Shown here: positions 23,869 to 31,827 of the stretch, in pieces
Layout: each line of letters opens with the position of its first letter
Position numbering within the stretch: the first letter of the stretch is position 1
Origin: JAICWY01 sp964531205
GTDB lineage: Bacteria; Vulcanimicrobiota; Vulcanimicrobiia; Vulcanimicrobiales; Vulcanimicrobiaceae
Reading direction: 5' to 3'
DNA: 31,912 nt
Assembly: GCA_964531205.1 (NCBI GenBank)
Contig: CAZHGH010000032.1
Span: forward strand, 1 to 31,912
The notes under the pieces: generated by a model
What the model was told of the DNA's origin: nothing
Databases searched by the model: none
The model's input: the letters and a program-made list of their open reading frames with translations, nothing else
Translations under genes and position numbers: made by a program

Positions 23869-25512
23869 ATGAATAATTGGATGATTCGCTTTGCCGCGCT
23901 GTCGCTTTCGGCGGCCCTAGCTGCTTGTTCCGGTCCGTCAGGCGGTGGAAAAACCGCAGTGACAGGCCGCAACCCGTGGACGCACCCGCACGTCCTGCGG
24001 TACGCCACGGCAGAGGACGTATCTTCGCTGAATCCGTTGCTCAGTCAGCAAACGACGTTAGGAATGATGTCGTCGCTGACGATGGCGTTTCTTGTCAAAT
24101 GGGATCGTAATAACAAGCCGTTCCCTGAGCTGGCGACCGCCGTTCCGAGCATGGCGAACGGCGGCGTAAGCAAAGACGGCCTGACGATTACGTATCATCT
24201 ACGCAAGGGCGTGAAATGGTCCGATGGCGCGCCGTTTTCTGCCGACGACGTCGTGTGGACCACACATGCGGTTTTGAATCCTGCGAACAACGTAACGTCG
24301 CGTGCCGGCTGGGACCGCATCAAATCAGTCGACGAACCCGACAAATATACGGTCGTGTTTCATCTCAGCAAGCCGTATTCGCCGTTTATCGTGACGTTTT
24401 TTTCGAGCGGCGGTGCCAACCCGTGCGTGTTGCCGAAACATCTGCTTGCGCAGTATCCGAACATTAACCACGTCGACTATAACTCTCTCCCGGTTGGAAT
24501 CGGCCCCTTCAAATATAAGCAGTGGAACCGCTCGCAACGCGTAGTGATGGTGGCCAATCCGCTCTACTGGCGTGGACGGCCGAAACTCGACGAGGTTGAC
24601 TTTGAAATCATTCCCGATCGCAACACGGTCTTGACGCAACTCCAGGCCCACGAACTCGATCTCTGGTATCCGGTCGGCGGTGCATACTTCGCACGCGTTC
24701 AGGGTTTGAAAGGGATCACCATATTGCGGCAGCCGGCCTACTACTATAACCACTTAGACTTCAACGTGACGCGCCCCGCTGTGAAAGACCCGGCGGTTCG
24801 TTTAGCACTTAAATATGCTACGGATCGCGCTACGCTGAGAGAAAAGATCGGCCATGGCGTCGGAAACCTTCAAGATCAAACGTCCCCCAAAAGCGCACCA
24901 TATTGGGATCCGAAGATTGGCTTCACAGCGTTCGATATTGCAAAAGCAAACTCGATTCTCGACTCGGCGGGATGGAAGCGCGGCGCGGATGGCATACGCC
25001 AGAAAGGAGGGGTTAATCTCTCCCTTGACGTTGCAACGTCCAGCGGGACACCCGACGCCGACCAACAGATCGAATTGATCCGCCAGTGGTGGAAGCAGAC
25101 GGGTGTGGACATCACCGTGAAGCACTATCCATCGTCTCTCATGTTTGCGCCGTATGCCGACGGCGGAGTGGTGTATCGCGGCAATTGGGACGTCATCTTT
25201 TTTACCTGGAGCAATGACCCGTTGGGCGATATGTCGTTCGTCTACGCATGCGATCAAATTCCGCCGAACGGGCAGAATGACGTTCGCTGGTGCAATCCAA
25301 TCGCCGATAAAGCGATGCACGATCTCTACACCCACTACGATCAAGCGCAACGCGACCAAGACGTTGCGGTAGTCGAAGAACAGTTGCAGAAAGACGTGCC
25401 AACGATCGTTATGACCGGCCGCGAAGATATCTTTGCCCATAACACGGATCTGAAGAACTTCCACCCGGGAGCGGTCACGGAATTCGACGAGTTCATGAAC
25501 GTCGATATTTAG
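23869..25512 (+). CDS. Peptide-binding ABC-type lipoprotein (SBP_bac_5), third of four
   Basis: This 547-residue protein starts at ATG 23869, directly after the previous stop with no gap; ATG 23881 is an alternative that still keeps the signal peptide. It has the lipobox LAAC and a short Gly/Ser tether. The SBP_bac_5 fold follows, with WTHPHVLRYATAEDVSSLNP, GVKWSDGAPFSADDVVWT, KPYSPFIVTFF, VLPKHLL and VGIGPFKYKQWN. It shares long near-identical blocks with the second copy while the ligand-facing C-terminal lobe differs more, consistent with divergence of specificity. Its stop overlaps the next start (TAGTG). Confidence 0.9.
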   Translation: MNNWMIRFAALSLSAALAACSGPSGGGKTAVTGRNPWTHPHVLRYATAEDVSSLNPLLSQQTTLGMMSSLTMAFLVKWDRNNKPFPELATAVPSMANGGVSKDGLTITYHLRKGVKWSDGAPFSADDVVWTTHAVLNPANNVTSRAGWDRIKSVDEPDKYTVVFHLSKPYSPFIVTFFSSGGANPCVLPKHLLAQYPNINHVDYNSLPVGIGPFKYKQWNRSQRVVMVANPLYWRGRPKLDEVDFEIIPDRNTVLTQLQAHELDLWYPVGGAYFARVQGLKGITILRQPAYYYNHLDFNVTRPAVKDPAVRLALKYATDRATLREKIGHGVGNLQDQTSPKSAPYWDPKIGFTAFDIAKANSILDSAGWKRGADGIRQKGGVNLSLDVATSSGTPDADQQIELIRQWWKQTGVDITVKHYPSSLMFAPYADGGVVYRGNWDVIFFTWSNDPLGDMSFVYACDQIPPNGQNDVRWCNPIADKAMHDLYTHYDQAQRDQDVAVVEEQLQKDVPTIVMTGREDIFAHNTDLKNFHPGAVTEFDEFMNVDI

Positions 25513-27137
25513 TGCGGTTGACGATAAAGGCAATGGCGGCTGCGGCCGCCATTGCGCTAACCGCGTGCTCGGGCTCTTCGGGCACTTCCGCGAGCGGTAA
25601 GCATCCGTGGACAATTCCAGGAACGTTCCGCTGGGCCGACGGCGAGGATATCGATAATCTCAATCCGCTCTTGTCCACGGAAACGTTGGTGAACGATCTC
25701 TCGTCATTCACGATGGGTTACTTCTTCATGTTCGACGATAAGGGTAACCCGGTTCCGTCGCTTTGCCTGACCGTGCCGACGCAGCAAAATCATTTGATCT
25801 CACCCGACGGCAAGAGCATCACGTTCAAACTTCGGCACGGCGTTTTATGGCATGACGGAAAGCCGTTTACGTCCGCAGACGTCGCGTTCACCGTAAAAAC
25901 GATTCTCGATCCGAAGACGAACGTGCTCACACGTGTTGGCTGGGACGAGATCGAGCGCGTCGACACACCGGATCCGTACACCGCAATCTTCCGGTTGAAG
26001 CATCCGTTTGCGGCGTTTATCAACCGGTACTTCACGCCGATCGGGAATCCGGCGATCTTGCCCAAGCATCTGCTCGAGGGTCAAGAGATCAATCACGCGG
26101 CGTACAACAGTTTGCCCGTCGGTCTCGGCCCGTTCCGGTACGTGCGGTGGTCGCGTGCCAACGAAGTCGTGATGGAAGCGTTTCCGCGATGGTGGGGCGG
26201 AGCGCCGAAGCTCAAGCGCGTCATCTTCAAAGTGATTCCCGATGCCAATACGTTGAAGACCGCGCTGGAGACGCATTCAATCGATGCGTTCGTGCGCGTG
26301 CCCAATCAATCGTACGAACAGGTCGCACGGATTCCAGATACGCGGTCTATTTCATTTGATACGACGGCGTACGGGCATCTGGACTTCAACGTGACGAATC
26401 CAATTCTCGCCGATCTGCAAGTTCGCCAGGCGTTGGCGCGCGCGGTCGACGTGCAATTGATATGGAACAAGGTCTATCACCGCTCCGGCTTTCTGGCCTG
26501 CACGCCGATTTCGCATTTGAGTTGGGCCTACGACCCGAGAGCGCAGTGCTATCCGTTCGATCTGAAAGCGGCGGCCGCGCAATTGGATCGCGATGGATGG
26601 AAGATGGGCACCGATGGATTACGGCACAAGAACGGGCGGACGCTGCACTTTGCGTTTGCAGGCAACACCGGCAATCCGAGTCTCGATTCGACCGTTTTGC
26701 TGATTCAAACGTGGTTCAAGCAGATCGGGGCTAGCGTCGAGTATTTCCGGTATCCGACGGACAAGCTCTTCGCCTCGTACGCTGCGGGCGGAATCGTGGC
26801 AACGCGCCACTACGATATCACGCTGTACGCGTGGAGCCTGCCCCCGGATCCGGATCTCACAAACCTTGTCGCGTGCAGCCGGATCTCACCGAAGGGCCAG
26901 AACTACATGGGGTACTGCGATCCGCAAGTAGACGCAGCTCTCAACGACGCGCTGCATAATTACGATCGTCCGGCGCGCAAAGCCGACTACATCCGCGTCC
27001 AGGAATTGCTCTCACGCGACTTGCCGTTCATGGTACTCGTGCAACGCACGGAACACATGACCTACAACGACGACTTCCGAGGAATAAAACCCGGACCGGT
27101 CATGGACTTCTGGAATGCCCAGTCCATTTCGAATTGA
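25512..27137 (+). CDS. Peptide-binding ABC-type lipoprotein (SBP_bac_5), fourth of four
   Basis: This 541-residue protein starts at GTG 25512, whose G is shared with the previous TAG stop. It has the lipobox LTAC and the SBP_bac_5 core: GVLWHDGKPFTSADVAFTV, LPKHLLEG, VGLGPFRYVRWSRANEV and DLQVRQALARAVDVQLIW. It is closer to the first copy than to the middle two in several segments (WAYDPRAQ, LPPDPDLT, ends in FWNAQ). Its last 76 nt overlap the 3' end of the convergent glycosyltransferase gene on the other strand. No terminator follows. Confidence 0.9.
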   Translation: MRLTIKAMAAAAAIALTACSGSSGTSASGKHPWTIPGTFRWADGEDIDNLNPLLSTETLVNDLSSFTMGYFFMFDDKGNPVPSLCLTVPTQQNHLISPDGKSITFKLRHGVLWHDGKPFTSADVAFTVKTILDPKTNVLTRVGWDEIERVDTPDPYTAIFRLKHPFAAFINRYFTPIGNPAILPKHLLEGQEINHAAYNSLPVGLGPFRYVRWSRANEVVMEAFPRWWGGAPKLKRVIFKVIPDANTLKTALETHSIDAFVRVPNQSYEQVARIPDTRSISFDTTAYGHLDFNVTNPILADLQVRQALARAVDVQLIWNKVYHRSGFLACTPISHLSWAYDPRAQCYPFDLKAAAAQLDRDGWKMGTDGLRHKNGRTLHFAFAGNTGNPSLDSTVLLIQTWFKQIGASVEYFRYPTDKLFASYAAGGIVATRHYDITLYAWSLPPDPDLTNLVACSRISPKGQNYMGYCDPQVDAALNDALHNYDRPARKADYIRVQELLSRDLPFMVLVQRTEHMTYNDDFRGIKPGPVMDFWNAQSISN

Positions 27138-28462
27138 GTGCGGAGCACCGCGTAAGTAAGCAGCACGCAACCGGTGAGCGAACCGCAACGCAGAAACGCC
27201 CAGAACGCATTGCGCGCGAACAACCCCGTTGCAGCTTGCTCCTCGTGCCACGCGGCAGCGATCGGAAGTACGCGGACATTCTTTGGCAACGCGCTCATGG
27301 CGTCTGGCCAGACCGGCGCAGGATGTGTTTGCGCAAACCACGCGGCGATGCCGATCGCTGCAAGCGCTGCAAGCGGTACGAGGATCATGCGTGGGTCAGC
27401 ATCGTCCCGCAGCGCGATCGCCGCGGCGCCGAATGCGGCGACGAGCAGCAGCGTCTGCATGGCTCCGTCGGGACGCTGTGCGATTCCCAGCCAATCCGTC
27501 GCGCAAAGCAGTGCTCCGAGTAAAGCAACCGCAAACACGCCGCCGCGTGCGCGCAAACTGTAGATGAGTGCGGGGACGAATGCGATCAGCAGATCGTGCT
27601 CGTGAAAGAACGGCATCGCGAGCGGTACCAAAGCGCACGTTCCGCAAAACCTTGCGACGTTCTCGCGTACGCGCAACATGAGAAAGAGCCAAGCCATTAC
27701 GGCGGCGATTGCTGCCGTGATGCCAATGGCAAACGCGGCTTTTTCCGGAGCGCCGAATCCGTACGCGACGGCTGCCGGCGTGATCTGTATCGCGGAAAAT
27801 CGTTCCGCATTTCCATGATCGTGCAGGATCTGCGCGTACGCTAGCGTTCCGCCGAACCCGGCGACGGCAACGCACGCGATGGCAAATACACTTGCACTTG
27901 CGAAAAACGTTCGCGGTCTGGAAAGCAGTGCGATCGCGACATTCGGTTGCGCCCACGCAAAGAGCGCATCATAACGGCGGTAGAGCGGTAATGTAAACAG
28001 AAACGCCGGCAGCGCGATCTGCCCGAGCGCCAGCGCGCTGGTGAGCGGACCGAATCCGAGCGCCGCTGCGGCTACCGCGAGGACGGAAAGTGGTGTGAAC
28101 GCTTTACCGGAAAGTCTGAGCGTTGCAAACGTAAGCAATGCAAAAGCCAGTATAAGCAGCGCTCGCCAAACGGCGGTCGCCGTTGAAATTGGCATGCGCG
28201 CGATAACGCTCAAAACCGGAAGCAGCGCCGGTGGTCCGGCGTACGGTAAAACTTCATAACGTGCGGTCGACACGCCGGGAATTGTTTTCTCGACGTCCCA
28301 TATTGCGGTGCTGTAAGGATTTTTGCCGTGTTGCCAGAGCGCTCCGGCGCTATAGTACGCTTCAAAGTCCCGCATCGGCGGACCAGACGTCGCGTGAGGG
28401 CGCTCGAGGAAAACCGCCGCGAGAACGGCCGCAACGGCAAACGCAACAAGAAACGGCCGCAC
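27062..28462 (-). CDS. GT87-type (DUF2029) polytopic membrane glycosyltransferase
   Basis: This 466-residue protein has many hydrophobic segments (about 10-12), starting with an N-terminal helix (FLVAFAVAAVLAAVFL). The GT87 hallmark follows at residues 30-51: MRDFEAYYSAGALWQHGKNPY, with the conserved acidic residue in the first extracytoplasmic loop. GT87 enzymes such as PimE use a polyprenyl-phosphate sugar donor to extend lipid-linked glycans outside the membrane. A later loop motif (FFHEHDLLIAF) also fits the family. GTG 28462 overlaps the previous stop (TAGTG). The C-terminal ~25 residues (FQKSMTGPGFIPRKSSL) are encoded opposite the end of the last peptide-binding gene. The acceptor glycan is unknown. 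Confidence 0.82.
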   Translation of the reverse strand: MRPFLVAFAVAAVLAAVFLERPHATSGPPMRDFEAYYSAGALWQHGKNPYSTAIWDVEKTIPGVSTARYEVLPYAGPPALLPVLSVIARMPISTATAVWRALLILAFALLTFATLRLSGKAFTPLSVLAVAAAALGFGPLTSALALGQIALPAFLFTLPLYRRYDALFAWAQPNVAIALLSRPRTFFASASVFAIACVAVAGFGGTLAYAQILHDHGNAERFSAIQITPAAVAYGFGAPEKAAFAIGITAAIAAVMAWLFLMLRVRENVARFCGTCALVPLAMPFFHEHDLLIAFVPALIYSLRARGGVFAVALLGALLCATDWLGIAQRPDGAMQTLLLVAAFGAAAIALRDDADPRMILVPLAALAAIGIAAWFAQTHPAPVWPDAMSALPKNVRVLPIAAAWHEEQAATGLFARNAFWAFLRCGSLTGCVLLTYAVLRTQFEMDWAFQKSMTGPGFIPRKSSL

Positions 28463-29028
28463 TACGCGGGAGATAGGGATGCTGTGTAGATCGCGAGGCG
28501 TTCGATCGTGCCTTTGCAGGCCATCGCGTACGCGACGCCGCCCGGAAAACGCGCTTCAAGTGCACGGTCGTAAACAACGGGACCCGGTCCGCCGACTGCC
28601 GGCGTGAACGTCTCCGTCACCGAATCGATCTGCATGCCGATTGCAACGCCTCCGGGCTCGAGCCGGAAGCCGCCGAGATCGCGCGGCGATAACGACGGCG
28701 CACGATCGCTGCGCGGAACATAGAGCTCCACGGCGACAAGCGTTCCTTCCTTATAGAAGGCACTGAGCAAACACGTTCTGCCAGATTCTTTGATCGCGTA
28801 CGTATGCCAGCCCCGAGCGGGATAGCTAAACGCTATCCCAAGTTCGCGTTCTACCTGTGCCCGAGTTGTCTTACCGGTCTGAAACGCGATGCGCGTGCTG
28901 TGCAGCACCACCGGGCGCTCCAACGGCGCGGGCGGCGTATTTTTCCGGCGACGCGCGCGCTCGTGCATTTGTGCCAGCACTTCGACGGCGCGCAGCATCG
29001 CAAAATCCGGCGGAGATTTGTCGCTCAT
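28462..29028 (-). CDS. Unrecognised cytoplasmic protein between M50 protease and GT87
   Basis: This 188-residue protein starts at ATG 29028, which overlaps the protease stop as ATGA; the longer frame from 29109 is less likely. It has no signal peptide or membrane segment. The first ~50 residues are charged and helical (MHERARRRKN). The rest looks alpha/beta with IAFQTGKTTRAQVERELG followed by a strand-rich region, and a second GVAIGMQIDSVTETF segment. The G-x-T-x-x-x-V-x-x-x-L-G pattern is reminiscent of the short repeat in SmpA/BamE-like folds, but this is only a resemblance. No function is assigned; the tight coupling suggests it serves the protease or glycosyltransferase. Confidence 0.75.
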   Translation of the reverse strand: MSDKSPPDFAMLRAVEVLAQMHERARRRKNTPPAPLERPVVLHSTRIAFQTGKTTRAQVERELGIAFSYPARGWHTYAIKESGRTCLLSAFYKEGTLVAVELYVPRSDRAPSLSPRDLGGFRLEPGGVAIGMQIDSVTETFTPAVGGPGPVVYDRALEARFPGGVAYAMACKGTIERLAIYTASLSPA

Positions 29029-29915
29029 CGCATTTGCCGTAACACTTGGGGATCGACGTGCGAGATCGACATGAGATAAAACAGCGCAAAAAGCGTCGCG
29101 AGATACCATACGCCGACGCGCAGTTTTCCGGCTGCCGTCATCGTTGCATAACGCGGATCCACGTACCCGCGAAATCCGGCAATTGCGCTGGGCAATGCCA
29201 GTAACGCAAAAAGAATAATGAAGAAGAACGGGATGTGCAGTGCAAACGAGAGACCGAGGAAAAGCACGAAGCCGAAGACCCAGAGGGAGGGTGAAATTGC
29301 GCCGGCGACGCGTCCGCCGTCGAACGGCAGCGCCGGAATCATGTTAAACAAGTTCACGAACGCGCCGACGTTTGCCGCCACATACCAAAACGGTTCGTGC
29401 GTTTGTACGCCGTACGCAAAACAAATCGCGGAAACGCCGAGGCCCGTAAGCGGTCCCGCAAGCGCAATATACGCGTCCTGCTCGAGCGACGCCGGCACTC
29501 CACCCAGCGTGTAAGCGCCGAAGAACGGCACGAACATCGGCAGACGGGCGGGCAAACCATAATTGCGGATCGTGACGTAGTGTCCCATTTCGTGCGCGAG
29601 AATCATCAGCACGAAGACGAGCGCAAATTTCCAGCCCCAAAACAGCGCGTAGAACCAAAGTGAGATGAAAAACGATCCGCCGTACGTGAAAACCTTGAGG
29701 AGAATGAATAGCCACTTCAGATTGAGCAGCAGAAGCAGCAGGCCTTTAAACTTTGCCAGCAGCACGGCGATACCCAGACCGGCGGCGCCGAGCCCTTTCG
29801 CAGTGTTACTCTGCTTGGACTGCGCCTCGGCATCCGGCGGAAGATACTCGCCTTCCGCTACGTCGTACTGCTTGTTTTCGGGGCGTTCTGCCCAGCCGCT
29901 TTTGTTAGGGTCCAC
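29025..29915 (-). CDS. M50 (site-2-type) intramembrane zinc metalloprotease
   Basis: This 296-residue protein is polytopic. The zinc site HEMGH (residues 108-112) lies in a membrane segment and the third ligand motif is NMIPALPFDGGR (Asp199 in FDGG), both diagnostic of family M50. A soluble ~35-residue N-terminus precedes a Leu-rich helix (LLLLLLNLKWLFILL), and no PDZ domain is present. M50 proteases cut transmembrane helices of anti-sigma factors, signal peptides or toxins. GTG 29915 overlaps the sensor-like gene by 58 nt; GAAGA about 10 nt upstream is a modest ribosome binding site. Coupling to a PDZ/GAF membrane protein upstream suggests joint action in envelope signalling; the substrate is not visible. 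Confidence 0.9.
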   Translation of the reverse strand: MDPNKSGWAERPENKQYDVAEGEYLPPDAEAQSKQSNTAKGLGAAGLGIAVLLAKFKGLLLLLLNLKWLFILLKVFTYGGSFFISLWFYALFWGWKFALVFVLMILAHEMGHYVTIRNYGLPARLPMFVPFFGAYTLGGVPASLEQDAYIALAGPLTGLGVSAICFAYGVQTHEPFWYVAANVGAFVNLFNMIPALPFDGGRVAGAISPSLWVFGFVLFLGLSFALHIPFFFIILFALLALPSAIAGFRGYVDPRYATMTAAGKLRVGVWYLATLFALFYLMSISHVDPQVLRQMR

Positions 29916-31726
29916 GGCGTAGTTTCTTCGTAACCGCTTTCCTTCGCTCCGCTTACGTGCGAGATTTGCGTGAGCACGCGAGAGGCATCGGCGCCGAAAA
30001 GTTCATAGGCGCACACAAGTTGTTTGATTTCCCGAAGCTGTGACTGCAGCCGCGCCGTGCGTATGGCGTCGAGCTGCACGCCCACGTGTTCCAGAGCGTA
30101 ATTCATGGCGTCGATCTCGTCCGGTGCATACGTCTCGCGGACGCGGCGTCTGCCGCAGGTCGCGAACCCCATCAGTTCGCCGCGAACGAACATCGGAAAC
30201 GCCAACTCGCCGTCGACGCGGGAAGCCTTCGGGATCAACTGCGGACGGCGGTCGTCTTTCATTGCAAGGACGACGGGGTCTTCGCGAGATATACGCGGCG
30301 TCGCATTGTTCGGGCAGCAAGCACTAAGTAAAAAATCGCCGTCCGTATCCGCGAGATAGATCGCAGCGCTTTGCGCACGTGCGTATTCCGTCAGCGCAGC
30401 AACGGTTGTCTCCCGGAGCCCTTTTTCGTTTGTGAAGAACGACGCGCGGCGTCCGAACGAGCGCAGTGCTTCTTCGGCGCGATAGCGCGATCGGAAAATG
30501 ATGCGATCCGTGAAGCGGTCGACGTGGCGGTGCACTGCGCGCAGTCCAAAACCCAGCGTAAGCGCAAAGCCTAAGGTAATGATCGCGCTCGTTAGGTGCG
30601 ACTGTACTTCGACATACTTCCCGACGAGGTATTCGACGAGAATAAATGCGGCAACAATAGCGGACGACAGCAGTGCATACACCGTCGCCTGGCTTATAGC
30701 GAACGTTATGTCTAATACTCGATAGCGAAGGAATCCGTAAAGAATGCACAACGTGCCGGCGGCGTCGCCGATGTCGCTCAGAACAAGTCCGGCAACGTTG
30801 AATCCTCCGCTAAAGGTAAAGAATAATGATGGAAAAAGCGTGATCGAAAGATAGGAGTACCCGGTTAACGCCATGCCGACTGTAAGCCACTCCAAGCGCA
30901 GTCTATCTAGAGCGGTCGCAGTTCGAAAATCAATGGTGACGGAAGCAATAAGTAGCAGCCCTAGCAAGATAGGTTCGACATAGTCTGTCAACTGGCGGAA
31001 GAGGTGCCCAGAAACGCGTGGAGCATTCGGATCGATGGCGTATGTGACCGCGATGACCGCGAATGCGACGATGAACGCGGTAAAGGCCGTAGCCGCGATC
31101 GATATACTTTTGCGCAAGTCGCGTGGGTACCGTTCCGGGAACCAGCACGCGAACAACACCAGCATGAGCAGCATGCTGTCCGTAGCGATTTCGTTCACGT
31201 ACACCGAGAAATGCGTCCCAAAGGCAAAGGATCCGGTGTTTCCCCATCCCTGCACGTTAAAGAGCAACAAAAATCCGCCAAGCGCACGCGCAGCTCGGTC
31301 ACCTGCAAAGTTCCAGAATAGGACGAGCGCAAAGAGCAATCCGGCAATTCGAAGAATGTGCGCGATAATGCGGCTAGCCGAAAATATGAGCGGGATGCGG
31401 CCCGTAATTATCGTCACGTTGCGGTTTAAGCGCTCGTCGCGAAACGTCAGGACTTCACCGGCTCGCACACCGATGACGCGGCTAGGACCTAAGACATTCA
31501 CATGGTGAACCCAATCCGCGCTAATACGATCGCCCGCGCGGACGCCGAAATTACCCGCTTGCGAAAGTGGAGAGACGGCCTTAACGACTGCCGTCCGCTC
31601 CGATCCCGGTTCTAAGAGTATCCCGGTGTCGCCAAAGCGGTTCGCATCGAATGCATCCCCGACGGCAATAAAGAGCGCGAACAGCGCGATCGCGGTGAGA
31701 AGGTAGCGCCAGACAGCTGCGGACAT
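29858..31726 (-). CDS. Polytopic sensor-like protein: PDZ-like loop, about 8-9 membrane helices, cytoplasmic GAF domain, no kinase
   Basis: This 622-residue protein has an N-terminal helix, then an extracytoplasmic PDZ-like segment (about 43-110: VSPLSQAGNFGVRAGDRI). A bundle of hydrophobic helices follows (about 113-395). Next is the linker HRHVDRFTDRIIFRSRYRAEEAL (about 399-421), a type often seen before signalling domains in membrane sensors, and a GAF domain (about 425-555: SAAIYLADTDGDFLLSAC; LAFPMFVRGELMGFATCG). No histidine-kinase, GGDEF or other output domain follows, only a ~60-residue tail. ATG 31726 has AGGAGG 6 nt upstream. It heads a four-gene operon with M50 and GT87. It may sense a ligand and signal by protein contact. 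Confidence 0.8.
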   Translation of the reverse strand: MSAAVWRYLLTAIALFALFIAVGDAFDANRFGDTGILLEPGSERTAVVKAVSPLSQAGNFGVRAGDRISADWVHHVNVLGPSRVIGVRAGEVLTFRDERLNRNVTIITGRIPLIFSASRIIAHILRIAGLLFALVLFWNFAGDRAARALGGFLLLFNVQGWGNTGSFAFGTHFSVYVNEIATDSMLLMLVLFACWFPERYPRDLRKSISIAATAFTAFIVAFAVIAVTYAIDPNAPRVSGHLFRQLTDYVEPILLGLLLIASVTIDFRTATALDRLRLEWLTVGMALTGYSYLSITLFPSLFFTFSGGFNVAGLVLSDIGDAAGTLCILYGFLRYRVLDITFAISQATVYALLSSAIVAAFILVEYLVGKYVEVQSHLTSAIITLGFALTLGFGLRAVHRHVDRFTDRIIFRSRYRAEEALRSFGRRASFFTNEKGLRETTVAALTEYARAQSAAIYLADTDGDFLLSACCPNNATPRISREDPVVLAMKDDRRPQLIPKASRVDGELAFPMFVRGELMGFATCGRRRVRETYAPDEIDAMNYALEHVGVQLDAIRTARLQSQLREIKQLVCAYELFGADASRVLTQISHVSGAKESGYEETTPWTLTKAAGQNAPKTSSTT

Positions 31727-31735
31727 TGCCGGCCT

Positions 31736-31748
31736 CCTGGGTCCCAGG
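31736..31748. repeat. Short perfect inverted repeat in the divergent gap
   Basis: CCTGGG and CCCAGG flank one T. It lies directly upstream of, and partly overlaps, the AGGAGG that serves the sensor-like gene, in the gap between that gene and the oxidoreductase. It may be a small operator or a weak hairpin hiding the ribosome binding site; no stronger evidence is available. Confidence 0.3.
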
Positions 31749-31827
31749 CTGCTCTTTCTTCATGGTGCTACACGGCGCGGCGAAGCGCAAGACGGGAGCG
31801 CATGAGGCATCGGCGAAGCGCGAACCT

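Noticed and set aside
24802..25614. 270-residue minus-strand ORF opposite the third and fourth peptide-binding genes
   Set aside because: Shadow of conserved SBP coding sequence; similar antisense frames appear opposite all four paralogues because their codons are alike.
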